Assembly (NCBI RefSeq): GCF_017311165.1
Contig: NZ_CP062973.1
Coordinates: forward strand, 1,364,001-1,428,000
Length of the DNA: 64,000 nt
From: Psychroflexus sp. ALD_RP9
GTDB lineage: Bacteria; Bacteroidota; Bacteroidia; Flavobacteriales; Flavobacteriaceae
Direction of reading: 5' to 3'
Shown: positions 8,725 to 17,780 of the stretch, one piece after another
How positions within the stretch are numbered: position 1 is the first letter of the stretch
Layout: each line of letters begins with the position of its first letter
Made by a program: the position numbers and the translations under genes
The notes under the pieces: generated by a model
The model's input: the letters and a program-made list of their open reading frames with translations, nothing else
Told to the model about the DNA's origin: nothing
The model's database searches: none

Positions 8725-10257
8725 ATGATGACAAAATTCCTAACAGAAGACCTCAAACAAATTAAAAATCACCACTTAAGTCCAGAAAAAGTTGAAAATG
8801 ATTTAAAAAAATTTAAAGAAGGCTTTGGTACCTTAAATATTGTAAGACCAGCAACTATAGGCGATGGAATTCTTACTCTAGAAGAAAACCAACTTAAGCA
8901 TTTTATTGATGTTTATAATAATTCAACTTTAAGCCGTTGTAAATTTGTACCTGCTAGTGGTGCCGCAACACGTATGTTTAAAGATTTACATAATTTAATA
9001 AAAGCCTATAATCATGAAAAGAGTTTAATAGAAAATCTTATACTTCAAGATCTTGAGCATTGGCAGCCATTTTTTGAAAATCTTTCACAGCTTCCATTTG
9101 CTAAAAGCATTTGTCATTATTTCAATTTCACAGAAGCAGATTTAAATGAGGACCAACATAAAATTGAATTTATAGCTTATGCTCTAGATAAAAAAGGTCT
9201 TCATTTATCTCAAACTCCAAAGGCATTAATTCCATTTCATACCTATAAAAATAAGTGTTTAACAGCCTTTGAGGAGCATTTGTACGAAGCAGCGGCTTAT
9301 GCTAAGCATCAGCAAAAGGCTAAGCTGCATTTTACGATTTCTGAAGCACACCAACCTAAGTTTAACAGCGTTTTAAATGAAATTATCGATAGATTAGAGG
9401 CTGAAACTAAGGTTAAATTTGAAGTTGACTTTAGTTATCAATCTAATTCTACCGATACTATTGCTATAAACTTAGACCACAGTCTTTACCGTGATAAAAA
9501 TGGTAAACTTTTGTTTAGACCAGCCGGACATGGCGCTTTGCTTGAAAATCTTAACCAGTTAACAACAGATTTGATTTTTATTAAAAATATCGATAATGTT
9601 TGTTATAATCCTGAGCAAAAAACTCAGCAAACAAACAATGATTATAAAAAGGCACTTGCAGGCATTTGTATTTCTTACAAAACTAAAATTAATCATTTTT
9701 GCAAAGCTTTAAATCAACATCCAAGCCAGGAACTTATCAGGGAAGTGAAGCAGTTTTTAAATGACAGCTTTAACCTTGACATTTCAACTGAAGATCCTGA
9801 TCAGCTTATTTCAGAACTTGATAAACCTATTCGTGTTTGTGGTATGGTTAAAAATGAAGGAGATCCTGGTGGTGGTCCGTTTTGGGTTCAGTTTAAAAAT
9901 GGAGATGAAAAACTTCAAATTGTTGAAAAATCTCAAATAGACTTTAATTGTAAAAAACAAATTAAACACTTTGAAGCTTCTACACATTTTAATCCTGTCG
10001 ATATTGTTTGTTCTATTAAAAATGCGCAAGGTGATATTTTCAATCTTCAAAAATTTGTTGATGAAGATCAAGGTTTTATAGCTAATAAATCGGTAGATGG
10101 TCATCCGATTAAAGGCTTAGAGTTACCAGGCTTATGGAATGGTGGGATGGCGCATTGGCATACCTTATTTGTAGAAGTACCACAGCAAAGTTTTAATCCA
10201 GTAAAAAGTATAGCCGATTTATTAAAACCTCAACATCAAGAATGTGTAGATGTTTAA
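8725..10257 (+). CDS. DUF4301 family protein
   Basis: 510-residue protein of a family common in Bacteroidota and of unknown function. The block KFVPASGAATRMFKDL resembles the phosphate-binding loop of nucleotidyltransferases. It is followed by an HFTISEAHQPKFN segment and LLFRPAGHGALLENLNQL, similar to UDP-sugar pyrophosphorylase-like folds. The last third carries RVCGMVKNEGDPGGGPFWV. A sugar or nucleotide transferase activity is an inference only. The open frame extends to TTG 8701, inside the previous gene; ATG 8725, seven bases after the previous stop, is preferred. Confidence 0.85.
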   Translation: MMTKFLTEDLKQIKNHHLSPEKVENDLKKFKEGFGTLNIVRPATIGDGILTLEENQLKHFIDVYNNSTLSRCKFVPASGAATRMFKDLHNLIKAYNHEKSLIENLILQDLEHWQPFFENLSQLPFAKSICHYFNFTEADLNEDQHKIEFIAYALDKKGLHLSQTPKALIPFHTYKNKCLTAFEEHLYEAAAYAKHQQKAKLHFTISEAHQPKFNSVLNEIIDRLEAETKVKFEVDFSYQSNSTDTIAINLDHSLYRDKNGKLLFRPAGHGALLENLNQLTTDLIFIKNIDNVCYNPEQKTQQTNNDYKKALAGICISYKTKINHFCKALNQHPSQELIREVKQFLNDSFNLDISTEDPDQLISELDKPIRVCGMVKNEGDPGGGPFWVQFKNGDEKLQIVEKSQIDFNCKKQIKHFEASTHFNPVDIVCSIKNAQGDIFNLQKFVDEDQGFIANKSVDGHPIKGLELPGLWNGGMAHWHTLFVEVPQQSFNPVKSIADLLKPQHQECVDV

Positions 10258-10657
10258 TAAAAAACAGCTGTTAAGCGAAATTGAAATTCAAACTGCTTTA
10301 AGTGGCGGACCAGGTGGTCAACATGTGAATAAAACAGAAACTAAAGTTATTATAAGTTGGGATTTTTTAAATTCTCAAGCAGTTAACCAAGACCAAAAAA
10401 AGCGACTTTCTAAAGTCTTAAGTTCACATATTAACAATGCCAAACTTATAAAAGTAAGTAGTGCTAAAACCAGATCTCAACATAAAAATAAAGCTGATGC
10501 TATTGTTAAACTAGAGCAGCTAGTTGACAAGGCTTTAAAGATTCCAAAAAAGCGAAAAAAAACCAAACCCTCTAAATTAGCTAAATTAAAAAGGCTAAAA
10601 GCTAAACAGAAGCAATCTGAAAAGAAAAACTTTCGCCAAAAACCAAAACTACAATAA
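10250..10657 (+). CDS. arfB: Alternative ribosome-rescue factor ArfB
   Basis: 135-residue peptidyl-tRNA hydrolase of the class I release-factor type. It carries the catalytic GGQ in GGPGGQHVNKTETKV and a long basic C-terminal tail (KKRKKTKPSKLAKLKRLKAKQKQ) that in this family enters the empty mRNA channel of stalled ribosomes. It lacks codon-recognition domains, which separates it from RF1/RF2. Its ATG overlaps the DUF4301 stop by eight bases. It is the last gene of the packed plus-strand run starting at 5979. Confidence 0.93.
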   Translation: MFNKKQLLSEIEIQTALSGGPGGQHVNKTETKVIISWDFLNSQAVNQDQKKRLSKVLSSHINNAKLIKVSSAKTRSQHKNKADAIVKLEQLVDKALKIPKKRKKTKPSKLAKLKRLKAKQKQSEKKNFRQKPKLQ

Positions 10658-10712
10658 CACTAACGAAATATATAAATTAGCATTACTACTGTTTTAAACG
10701 ATTGCTATTTAA

Positions 10713-10838
10713 TTATTCGCAGCCACAATTACTCATACCACAAGCTTTAGATGTTTTTTTTGTTGACCAAAAAAACTTTCTAATTAAATAAGCAAGTGCT
10801 GCTACAAATGCGATGATGACTAAAATTGTTTGTATCAT
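10713..10838 (-). CDS. FeoB-associated Cys-rich membrane peptide
   Basis: A 41-residue ORF on the minus strand, short enough to be missed by ORF callers. One hydrophobic helix (MIQTILVIIAFVAALAYLI) is followed by a basic linker and a C-terminal cysteine cluster, ACGMSNCGCE. This is the pattern of the small FeoB-associated Cys-rich membrane proteins often found after feoB. It starts 7 bases after the feoB stop, so it is most likely the third gene of the feoABx operon. The three cysteines could bind iron or take part in redox steps during Fe(II) uptake; that role is inferred. Confidence 0.85.
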   Translation of the reverse strand: MIQTILVIIAFVAALAYLIRKFFWSTKKTSKACGMSNCGCE

Positions 10839-10845
10839 AATAATT

Positions 10846-12951
10846 TTAGTTAAGGGTTTGAAAAGCAATTAAAGCGACAACATAAGCTAAAACTGTCATG
10901 CCAAATAGTTGGATCATGGCCCATTTCCAAGTACCAGTTTCGCGTCTAACAATAGCTAAAGTACTCATGCACTGCATGGCAAAGGCATAGAATAAAAGTA
11001 GGCTAACACCACTTGCAAAGGTAAATAAAGGGCCACCCAAAATAGGATTAACTTCCTGTGCCATTCGGTTTTTAATAGTTTCTTCTTCTTCGCTGCCAAC
11101 ACTATAAATGGTAGCAAGCGTACCTACAAAAACTTCTCTTGCAGCAAATGAACTAATAATTGCAATACCGATTTTCCAATCATAGCCTAATGGTGTTACA
11201 GCAGGCTCAATAGCTCTTCCCATAATACCAATGTAGGAATGCTTCAATTTATAAGATGCAATTTTTGTATCGAGCTCTTGGCTGGTGAGCTGCTCACCAC
11301 TTTGTTGAACTTGAGTTGTAACAATTTCTTCTGCTTGATTAAAATCGTCTCCTGGACCGTAACTTGCTAAGACCCATAATACAATTGAAATAGCCAAAAT
11401 AATTTTACCTGCGCCAAAGACAAATGATTTTGTTTTTTCAATAACGGTAAACGCTACATTTTTAAACATGGGCAATTTATAATCGGGCATTTCAACCACA
11501 AAATAAGTTTTAGAATTCATTTTCAAAAACTTATTGGCCACCCAAGCTGAACCAATGGCCGTTATAAATCCTAACAGATACAAAAGCATTAAAGTGATGC
11601 CTTGATAATTAAAAAGCCCAAATAAACGCTCATCAGGAATCACTAAAGCAATGATGATTAAATAGACGGGCAATCGAGCTGAACAGGTTGTAAATGGTAC
11701 AACTAAAATGGTAATGAGTCGTTCTTTCCAGCTTTCAATATTTCTGGCAGCCATAACAGCAGGAATGGCACAAGCTGTGCCAGAAATAAGAGGCACAACA
11801 CTTTTACCGCTCAGGCCGAATCGGCGCATGATACGATCCATTAGGAAAACAACCCGACTCATGTAGCCCGTTTCTTCTAAAATACTAATAAAGAGAAATA
11901 GAAACGCAATTTGTGGTATAAAAATCACAATGCCACCTATGCCAGGAATAATACCTTCAGCAATTAAATTTGTAAAGGCACCAGTAGGAAGGTTTTGTTT
12001 TGTTAGTTCGCTTAATGAGGCAAATAAAGCATCAATAAGGTCCATAGGGTAAGACGACCAATCGTATATCGCTTGAAAAATTAGAAATAATATAGCACCA
12101 AAAATTACATATCCCCAAAATTTATGAATCAATAACCGGTCTAAACTAGCACGTAAACCCTTAGCTTGGGTAATATCTTTGGTTAATGTTTCTCGTAAAG
12201 TTTCATTAATGAATTTATAACGAGCAATCGTTTCTTTATGTTGTAAGCGCTTAAGCTCTGCATTGCTTTTAGGTTCTAGGCCATCACCTTGAATGCGATT
12301 TCGATTAAGGTTACCAAAGTTAACATCTTGGGTAATGACGAGCCACAACTTGTATAAATCTTGTTTAGGGTAGGTTTTTTGAAGCGCTTGAAAATAATCT
12401 GGATCTATTTCTGAAGCATTTACACATGGTTGAGTTGGTAATGATTTATAGTTTTCAATGAGTTGTCTTAAACGATCAAAACCTGTGTTTTTTCGAGCGC
12501 TTAATAATGCAATTTTAGTTTGTAATTTTGCTTCAAGCGCTTTAACATCTAAACTAATGCCTTTACGCTCCATGCGGTCGGCCATGTTTATCGCTAGAAT
12601 ACAGGGAATACCTAAATCTTTAATTTGAGTGAATAGTAATAAGTTACGTTTTAAGTTTTCAATATCACTAACCACAACAATTACATCAGGAAAATCTTTA
12701 TCGTTTTTGTTGAGTAATAATTCAATGACAACACTTTCGTCAAGAGAAGTTGCATTTAAGCTGTAAGTACCAGGTAAATCTAAAATATGTGCTTTTAAAA
12801 CCCGTGATAATTTTGCAGTACCTTCTTTTTTTTCGACTGTTATACCTGGATAATTACCAACTTTTTGATTGAGTCCTGTTAGTTGATTAAAAACAGATGT
12901 TTTACCAGTATTAGGATTGCCAACTAAGGCAACATTGATTTGTTTACCCAT
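10846..12951 (-). CDS. feoB: Ferrous iron transporter B
   Basis: 701-residue Fe(II) permease with an N-terminal GTPase domain. G1 is GNPNTGKTS (residues 11-19), G3 is DLPGTY and G4 is NMAD. A linker (residues about 165-270) leads to the membrane part with Gate-type motifs (SGTACAIPAVMAARNI and FTTCSARLPVYLI) containing the conserved cysteines. Length is typical. Two bases separate it from feoA, and the Cys-rich peptide gene follows. I saw no convincing Fur box upstream of feoA. Confidence 0.96.
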   Translation of the reverse strand: MGKQINVALVGNPNTGKTSVFNQLTGLNQKVGNYPGITVEKKEGTAKLSRVLKAHILDLPGTYSLNATSLDESVVIELLLNKNDKDFPDVIVVVSDIENLKRNLLLFTQIKDLGIPCILAINMADRMERKGISLDVKALEAKLQTKIALLSARKNTGFDRLRQLIENYKSLPTQPCVNASEIDPDYFQALQKTYPKQDLYKLWLVITQDVNFGNLNRNRIQGDGLEPKSNAELKRLQHKETIARYKFINETLRETLTKDITQAKGLRASLDRLLIHKFWGYVIFGAILFLIFQAIYDWSSYPMDLIDALFASLSELTKQNLPTGAFTNLIAEGIIPGIGGIVIFIPQIAFLFLFISILEETGYMSRVVFLMDRIMRRFGLSGKSVVPLISGTACAIPAVMAARNIESWKERLITILVVPFTTCSARLPVYLIIIALVIPDERLFGLFNYQGITLMLLYLLGFITAIGSAWVANKFLKMNSKTYFVVEMPDYKLPMFKNVAFTVIEKTKSFVFGAGKIILAISIVLWVLASYGPGDDFNQAEEIVTTQVQQSGEQLTSQELDTKIASYKLKHSYIGIMGRAIEPAVTPLGYDWKIGIAIISSFAAREVFVGTLATIYSVGSEEEETIKNRMAQEVNPILGGPLFTFASGVSLLLFYAFAMQCMSTLAIVRRETGTWKWAMIQLFGMTVLAYVVALIAFQTLN

Positions 12952-12953
12952 AA

Positions 12954-13181
12954 CTATAACAAAATTTCAATTTCAATTTGTTGTGCCGTTTCTTGACGTA
13001 TGGCTAAGTAGGTGTCGTTTACATTTAAATAAAGCGGGTCTTTAAACGGTGTATTTTGTACCAACTGAACCTCATTTCCTGGAAGACAACCCATTTCAAA
13101 AAGTTTAAGCGGTATAGCTTTAGACGACATTTGGGTAATTTTGGCTTTTTGCCCTTTCTTTAAATCGGCTATGGTTGGCAT
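12954..13181 (-). CDS. feoA: FeoA-type regulator of iron transport
   Basis: 75-residue SH3-like FeoA protein, a small cytoplasmic partner of FeoB. Typical features are the LKKGQKAKI start, the central LKLFEMGCLPGNEVQLVQ, and the DPLYLNVNDTYLAIRQETAQQIEI ending. First gene of the feoA-feoB operon, two bases before feoB. Confidence 0.93.
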   Translation of the reverse strand: MPTIADLKKGQKAKITQMSSKAIPLKLFEMGCLPGNEVQLVQNTPFKDPLYLNVNDTYLAIRQETAQQIEIEILL

Positions 13182-13322
13182 TGTTTATTTAGATTTATTT
13201 TAAACAAAATTACTAAACATTTAAGTTTTAAGGATGATTAAGATTCAGTTTTTTTGAATTATTAACATCTGAAAGAAGCTCATGAGGTTTATCTGAGTAA
13301 CTTCAACAGTTATTAAAACCTA

Positions 13323-14003
13323 TTAGTCTTCAGGTTGATATTCAAGCTTTAAAATTGAAATATCTTCGATAAGGTCTTCAATTTCTTCAGGATTTGTTCC
13401 ATCGTAAAAACCGCGAATACGCTTTTCTTTATCAACTAACACAAAATTTTCGGTATGTACTAAATCATATGGGCCGCCGTCACCTTCGGTTTTTGAAGCT
13501 AAATACTGCTTGCGCGCAAGCTGATAAATTTGTTTTTTATCGCCTGTAACTAACTGCCATTTTTCAGGATTAACTCCTTTTTCTTTAGCATATTTTTGCA
13601 GTTGCTTGACATCATCAATTTCTGGTGTAACTGAATGTGAAAGCAACATGATTTCGGGGTCGTTAAGATATTCTTTTTGTAAGGTTTGCATACTTTTAGC
13701 CATGTCGATACAAATGCTTTGGCAGGTTGTAAAAAAGAAATCGGCCACGTATATTTTATCTTTAAATTTAGCTTGCGAAATACTATCGCCTAGTTGGTTA
13801 ACAAGTGCAAAATCACCAACTTTATGAAATTTACGAATGTGCTGTACGCTTGTGTCTACTAAATCGGCTGTAACCATATCTGGTTGGTAAACAGGTAATT
13901 TAGGTGTGGGCTTGTATAAATTGTAAATAATCGTAACGATAACGGCCGACATTAGCAGCATGACAACTGCAAAAAACTTGTATTTAGCAAAAAACTTAAG
14001 CAT
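13323..14003 (-). CDS. SCO1/SenC family copper chaperone-like protein (copy 1)
   Basis: 226-residue membrane-anchored thioredoxin-fold protein. SCO proteins help load the CuA site of cytochrome oxidase or act as thiol reductases in the periplasm. An N-terminal anchor (residues 9-28) is followed by the metal-binding TTCQSICIDM (CxxxC) and the distal His in LVHTENFVLVD. A paralogue at 48638-49315 lies in the oxidase gene cluster; this copy stands apart, between feo and rseP. The long YQLARKQYLASKTEGDGGPY segment fits the family. Confidence 0.92.
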   Translation of the reverse strand: MLKFFAKYKFFAVVMLLMSAVIVTIIYNLYKPTPKLPVYQPDMVTADLVDTSVQHIRKFHKVGDFALVNQLGDSISQAKFKDKIYVADFFFTTCQSICIDMAKSMQTLQKEYLNDPEIMLLSHSVTPEIDDVKQLQKYAKEKGVNPEKWQLVTGDKKQIYQLARKQYLASKTEGDGGPYDLVHTENFVLVDKEKRIRGFYDGTNPEEIEDLIEDISILKLEYQPED

Positions 14004-14199
14004 GAATTAATTTTATACAAAAATAAGGCTTCATTAGCTGCTTTGGCGTGATAAAAGTTACAATTATTTGTTAATCAATCTTTGTAAAATCAGTTTAATA
14101 GCTCTTGCTAGGATACCTTTCTTTAGCTCAACCCCATACGGGAATGATAAACATTTAATAAATAATTAATTCGGCATTTTAATTAGTGCGCTAAAACCT

Positions 14200-14207
14200 T
14201 ACTTTTG
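14200..14207 (+). promoter_or_regulatory. -7 element of rseP promoter
   Basis: TACTTTTG fits the Bacteroidota TAnnTTTG consensus, 22 bases upstream of the rseP ATG. A TTTT (14177-14180) sits 19 bases upstream, an acceptable -33 position though not a perfect TTTG. Confidence 0.55.
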
Positions 14208-14229
14208 CAATTTAAATTTTAAAATAATC

Positions 14230-15546
14230 ATGGATCCATTTTATATAAAAGCTATTCAACTTCTTTTAAGTTTATCACTCTTAATCGTTTTACACGAATT
14301 AGGGCATTTTATTCCTGCCAAGTTATTTAAAACACGTGTGGAGAAGTTCTACTTGTTTTTTGATTTAAAATTTTCACTCTTTAAGAAAAAAATAGGCGAA
14401 ACTGTTTATGGCATCGGCTGGTTGCCGCTTGGAGGTTACGTGAAAATTTCAGGAATGATAGATGAAAGTATGGATAAAGAGCAAATGGCAAAACCACCGC
14501 AACCTTGGGAGTTTAGAAGTAAGCCAGCTTGGCAACGACTCATTATTATGTTAGGTGGTGTAACCGTTAATATTATTCTGGGTTTTGTGATTTACATGAT
14601 GATTCTTCTAGTTTTTGGAAGAGATTATGTCAAGCCAGAAAGTTTATCGAATGGATTTACCGTTGCTGAACCTTTAAAAGCGTATGGTTTTCAAGACGGT
14701 GATAACTTTTTAAGTGTAGATGGTAAAGCTTTAGAAAACCCGATGAATATCAACGAAGTCTTTATGCTTAGAGATTTCGAAAAGGTTGAAGTACAACATA
14801 CCAATGGCTCTATTGAAGTTTTAGAAGTGCCAGAAGATATAGGTGTAGAACTTTTTAAAGCAGGTTACCAAATACCATTTACACCAGTTTTTGAGGCTAA
14901 ATTAGATAGCATTGTACCAGAAAGTCCAGCCGGATTAGCTGGTTTGCAGCCTGGTGATCAGGTTATTGGTGTTAATGGTGAACCTGTACAATTTTGGCAC
15001 GAGTTAACAACTGTTGTTAAAAACAGTGTCGATGAAGATGTACTAATTAAATACCAGCGCAACAATGCTATTGATAGCGTTAAAATTAGAGTTCCTGAAG
15101 AAGCTGTGATCGGGATTTATGTAGATGCTAGTTTAGAGCGTGGTCATCGTGATTATAGCTTTACTGAAAGTTTAGTTGGTGGCTTTTCATTTGGAGTACG
15201 TCAACTCACAAATTATGCCGCACAGTTCAAATATATTTTTACTGAAAAAGGCGCTTCACAAGTTGGTGGTTTTGGTGCAATCGGTGGTTTATTTCCAGAT
15301 ACTTGGGATTGGGTTTCGTTTTGGGAAACAACCGCTTTTATTTCTATTATCTTAGCTTTTATGAATATTTTACCCATACCAGCTTTAGATGGTGGCCATG
15401 TAATGTTTTTACTATACGAAATGGTTTCAGGTCGAAAACCTAATGAAAAGGTAATGGAGTATGCCCAAATGGTAGGGTTTTTTGTTTTAATTGCCTTAGT
15501 TTTATATGCTAATGGTAATGATGTTTATCGCTACTTTTTTGAATAA
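14230..15546 (+). CDS. rseP: RIP metalloprotease RseP (site-2 protease)
   Basis: 438-residue intramembrane zinc protease that cleaves anti-sigma factors and signal-peptide remnants within the inner membrane. The zinc motif HELGH is in the first membrane helix (LLIVLHELGHFIPAKLF) and the third ligand Asp is in the LPIPALDGGHVMF motif near the C-terminus. One or two periplasmic PDZ modules lie between (SPAGLAGLQPGDQVIGVNGEPV is clear). It stands alone between divergent SCO and the downstream tRNA. The ECF sigma operon at 30.5-32.4 kb is a possible client, but nothing in the sequence links them directly. Confidence 0.95.
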   Translation: MDPFYIKAIQLLLSLSLLIVLHELGHFIPAKLFKTRVEKFYLFFDLKFSLFKKKIGETVYGIGWLPLGGYVKISGMIDESMDKEQMAKPPQPWEFRSKPAWQRLIIMLGGVTVNIILGFVIYMMILLVFGRDYVKPESLSNGFTVAEPLKAYGFQDGDNFLSVDGKALENPMNINEVFMLRDFEKVEVQHTNGSIEVLEVPEDIGVELFKAGYQIPFTPVFEAKLDSIVPESPAGLAGLQPGDQVIGVNGEPVQFWHELTTVVKNSVDEDVLIKYQRNNAIDSVKIRVPEEAVIGIYVDASLERGHRDYSFTESLVGGFSFGVRQLTNYAAQFKYIFTEKGASQVGGFGAIGGLFPDTWDWVSFWETTAFISIILAFMNILPIPALDGGHVMFLLYEMVSGRKPNEKVMEYAQMVGFFVLIALVLYANGNDVYRYFFE

Positions 15547-15564
15547 AAAATTTTAAAAAAATGT

Positions 15565-15594
15565 TTTGCAAAACTAAAAAAGGGTTTATATTTG
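15565..15594 (+). promoter_or_regulatory. Promoter of tRNA-Asn
   Basis: A near-consensus Bacteroidota promoter: TTTG at 15565-15568, an 18-base spacer, and TATATTTG at 15587-15594. Predicted transcription start is about 15600, roughly 30 bases before the mature tRNA. Confidence 0.8.
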
Positions 15595-15632
15595 CACTCG
15601 CAAAACAGAAAAAACGTTCTTAACATATAAAT

Positions 15633-15706
15633 TCCTCCTTAGCTCAGTTGGTTAGAGCATCTGACTGTTAATCAGAGGGTCCAAAGTTCGAGTCTTTGAG
15701 GAGGAG
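15633..15706 (+). tRNA. tRNA-Asn (GTT)
   Basis: Complete cloverleaf of 74 nt. The acceptor stem TCCTCCT pairs with AGGAGGA (15699-15705), with discriminator G at 15706. The D stem is GCTC/GAGC. The anticodon stem TCTGA/TCAGA holds anticodon GTT at 15667-15669, and the T arm CAAAG/CTTTG has loop TTCGAGT. CCA is not encoded. A promoter lies upstream and a terminator directly downstream, so it is a single-gene transcription unit. Confidence 0.97.
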
Positions 15707-15713
15707 CAAACAA

Positions 15714-15744
15714 AGCCTGATACGAAAGTATCGGGCTTTTTTGT
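15714..15744 (+). terminator. Rho-independent terminator of tRNA-Asn
   Basis: A 10-bp stem (15714-15723 with 15728-15737, one G-T pair) is closed by a GAAA tetraloop and followed by a run of T. It lies eight bases after the tRNA. Confidence 0.92.
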
Positions 15745-15800
15745 TTTATATAAATAGCATTTATTTATATTTAAATTTTATAATTGAAGACGCATTTGTA

Positions 15801-16325
15801 ATGCCATTTAAAGATCAACAACCAAGAAAACGAATAGAATACCGTGGTGAAAATATACGTGTTTCTAGAACTAGTGGTGTATCTGCCACTAAAACGATTT
15901 CTAAAGACGGTTATGGGGCTACCATAAATACCAATCATGGCCTAAGATTTCATAAACGTTTATTTAAAGGTGCTAGGATAGGTTTACAAAATGGTAACTT
16001 TCAATTTATTGGGAGATATAAAAGTGGGCCATTTAATTTTAATGTGTCTAAATCAGGCGTTAGTACCTCGATAAAAAACAAAAGAGGTTCCTACAATCTA
16101 CTTAAACCAAACTATTCTAGTTTTAAAATGGGTGGCGTTCAAGTTAGAGGTAAAAATGCCGCTACTTTACAGCTTATATTTATGTTTTTTCAGCTGGCAT
16201 TGGGTTTAATACAGCTTATTTGGCATATAACCATCAACTTGTTGTGGTTAAGTTTTTTAGGGATTAAATGGCTGTTTGATTTTAGTGTAGGGTTTTATAA
16301 AGGGTTTAACTCAAAAGCTAATTAA
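15801..16325 (+). CDS. Hypothetical protein with DUF4236-like strand region and C-terminal membrane segment
   Basis: 174-residue protein starting at ATG 15801. The open frame continues upstream into the tRNA, which rules out the longer version. The first half is rich in Gly, Arg and Lys with short beta-strand repeats (FKGARIGLQNGNFQFIGRY, GPFNFNVSKSGVSTSIKN), faintly like DUF4236 proteins. The second half has one or two long hydrophobic helices (about residues 116-165). A tail-anchored or peripheral membrane protein is likely. Function unknown. Confidence 0.7.
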   Translation: MPFKDQQPRKRIEYRGENIRVSRTSGVSATKTISKDGYGATINTNHGLRFHKRLFKGARIGLQNGNFQFIGRYKSGPFNFNVSKSGVSTSIKNKRGSYNLLKPNYSSFKMGGVQVRGKNAATLQLIFMFFQLALGLIQLIWHITINLLWLSFLGIKWLFDFSVGFYKGFNSKAN

Positions 16326-16433
16326 CTTTTAAGGTTTGACTTATGTTTGATGAGTCAAGTTTGATTTTTTAACGATATAGCAGATTAACTAGGCGTAGTA
16401 AGGTTAAAAATATTTACTTATATTTAATGTGAT

Positions 16434-16709
16434 ATGAAAACAACACCAAACATAAATTCTTTCTTTCCTTTATTGGCTCTAAGTCTTCTGCTTATTCCCT
16501 TTGTGGCCATGCAACTAACACCAGAAGTCAATTGGTCTATTTTAGATTTTATAGTTATGGGCGCTTTACTATTAAGCTTTAGTTATGGTGTATTTTTTAT
16601 TATACAATTTGCAAAGCGCAAGTGGTTGAAGTATGGCTTAATATTTTTGTTATTTGTTATGCTACTTCTAGTTTGGGTAGAATTAGCAGTGGGATTATTT
16701 AGTGTATAA
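16434..16709 (+). CDS. Small three-helix membrane protein
   Basis: 91 residues, with three hydrophobic helices (about 10-27, 36-58 and 66-89) separated by short polar loops (EVNWSI and KRKWLKYG). No named family recognised and no catalytic residue stands out. It is a single gene with about 100 bases free on its left; the neighbour on its right is convergent. Confidence 0.65.
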   Translation: MKTTPNINSFFPLLALSLLLIPFVAMQLTPEVNWSILDFIVMGALLLSFSYGVFFIIQFAKRKWLKYGLIFLLFVMLLLVWVELAVGLFSV

Positions 16710-16734
16710 TTTGGGTGTTTTATATAAAGCAGTA

Positions 16735-17337
16735 TTAGTTGGTTGTCTTGGTTTTTTTAGGTCTATAGAATAAGGTCACCAAAAGTAATAAGGCTAAAAA
16801 TATTAAAATATAAACTTCCATCTTAGTATATAAATCAACTGAAGCGATGGCTTTTTTACCGATAAATAATTGTCGGCGGCCTTCTTCTAACTGAATTTTA
16901 GATAAACTGTGTAAGTTAGTTTCGAGTGTATTAATTTTTATTTGTAAATCTTTGTAAGATTTAGGTGCTTGACCTAACTTGTTTTCTAAGCGGTAAAGTT
17001 GTTCTAAATTCTGCTCTAAATCATTAAGTGTAGTTGCTTCAACAGGAACGAGCTTTGTGGTCTTAAATTTTTCAAGTAGCTGATTTATTTCTGTATTAAT
17101 TTCTTTATTTCTTTGGTTATAAAAAGCATCGTTTTGTTCTAAAATCGCGAGTTCTTTTTCTTGAAGTAACAAGTTAATTTCAAAAATAATATCGTTGACT
17201 ACTAAACGATCTTGATAGATGCTGTTGATGCTTTCTTGTAGCTTTTCAAAATTATGGCGGTCTACAAAATTAGTGGCAATAATTACTAACATCATAAACA
17301 GAAGTGCGCCAGCCCATTTTAGTTTTGTTAATTTCAT
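16735..17337 (-). CDS. Four-helix-bundle sensory-domain-like membrane protein
   Basis: 200-residue protein with membrane helices at both ends (about 9-24 and 172-190) and a long helical, Glu/Lys/Gln-rich extracytoplasmic region between. This is the layout of the 4HB ligand-binding module of chemoreceptors and histidine kinases, but no signalling domain follows: after the second helix only YRPKKTKTTN remains. It may be a stand-alone sensor or partner protein. In flavobacteria, which lack classical chemotaxis, such proteins are uncharacterised. Confidence 0.65.
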   Translation of the reverse strand: MKLTKLKWAGALLFMMLVIIATNFVDRHNFEKLQESINSIYQDRLVVNDIIFEINLLLQEKELAILEQNDAFYNQRNKEINTEINQLLEKFKTTKLVPVEATTLNDLEQNLEQLYRLENKLGQAPKSYKDLQIKINTLETNLHSLSKIQLEEGRRQLFIGKKAIASVDLYTKMEVYILIFLALLLLVTLFYRPKKTKTTN

Positions 17338-17550
17338 ACAATCACTCTTAATTTAATTGAAATATACTAAAAAATGTAGATTTAAACTTGGCTTTTTTTG
17401 ACTTTAATAACGCAGGCTGATTTTTTAGTTATTTGTTGTGCTGTTAAGCTGTTTTATTTTTAACATACTTTCAGATATTTAGGACGGTAATAAGCTTTGC
17501 TTGGTGTTGTTTTAATCGGTATTTCGGTTAAGGCTAAACCCTTAGTTAAC

Positions 17551-17605
17551 CCTAAGTATCCCCCAAGTATCCCCCAAGTATCCCCTAAGTATCTCCCTAG
17601 TATCT
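17551..17605. repeat. 11-bp tandem repeat in a gene-free stretch
   Basis: Five consecutive 11-base units of the form CCYAAGTATCC (consensus from positions 17551, 17562, 17573, 17584, 17595), with decay in the last units. Partial traces follow to about 17612. The unit equals about one helical turn, so any bound protein would see the copies on one face. It lies within the 443-base gene-free stretch 17338-17780, between a divergent membrane-protein gene and the ABA4-like gene. Nothing else coding was seen in that stretch. Confidence 0.85.
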
Positions 17606-17780
17606 CTTTAGTGAGCTGCTTCAACTGATGTCTAAATTAAAGTGAAATTTTAGTTCGTTTGCTGTTCTTTTAGTCGTATTTAATTCACCTTGTAGATTTT
17701 GCCTCATAGTTTCCATAGGCTTTAAATAGAGCCATTGGGTTTTACTTGTTTTTATTGTAACTTCAACCAAAAAAATAATC

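Noticed and set aside
13182..13322. Fur operator before feoA
   Set aside because: AT-rich sequence but no 19-base dyad of Fur type that I could support.
15696..15800. Longer start for the protein ending at 16325
   Set aside because: The extension begins in tRNA-Asn and crosses its terminator.
17551..17605. CRISPR array
   Set aside because: Units are 11 bases, directly adjacent, with no spacers and no cas genes in the window.
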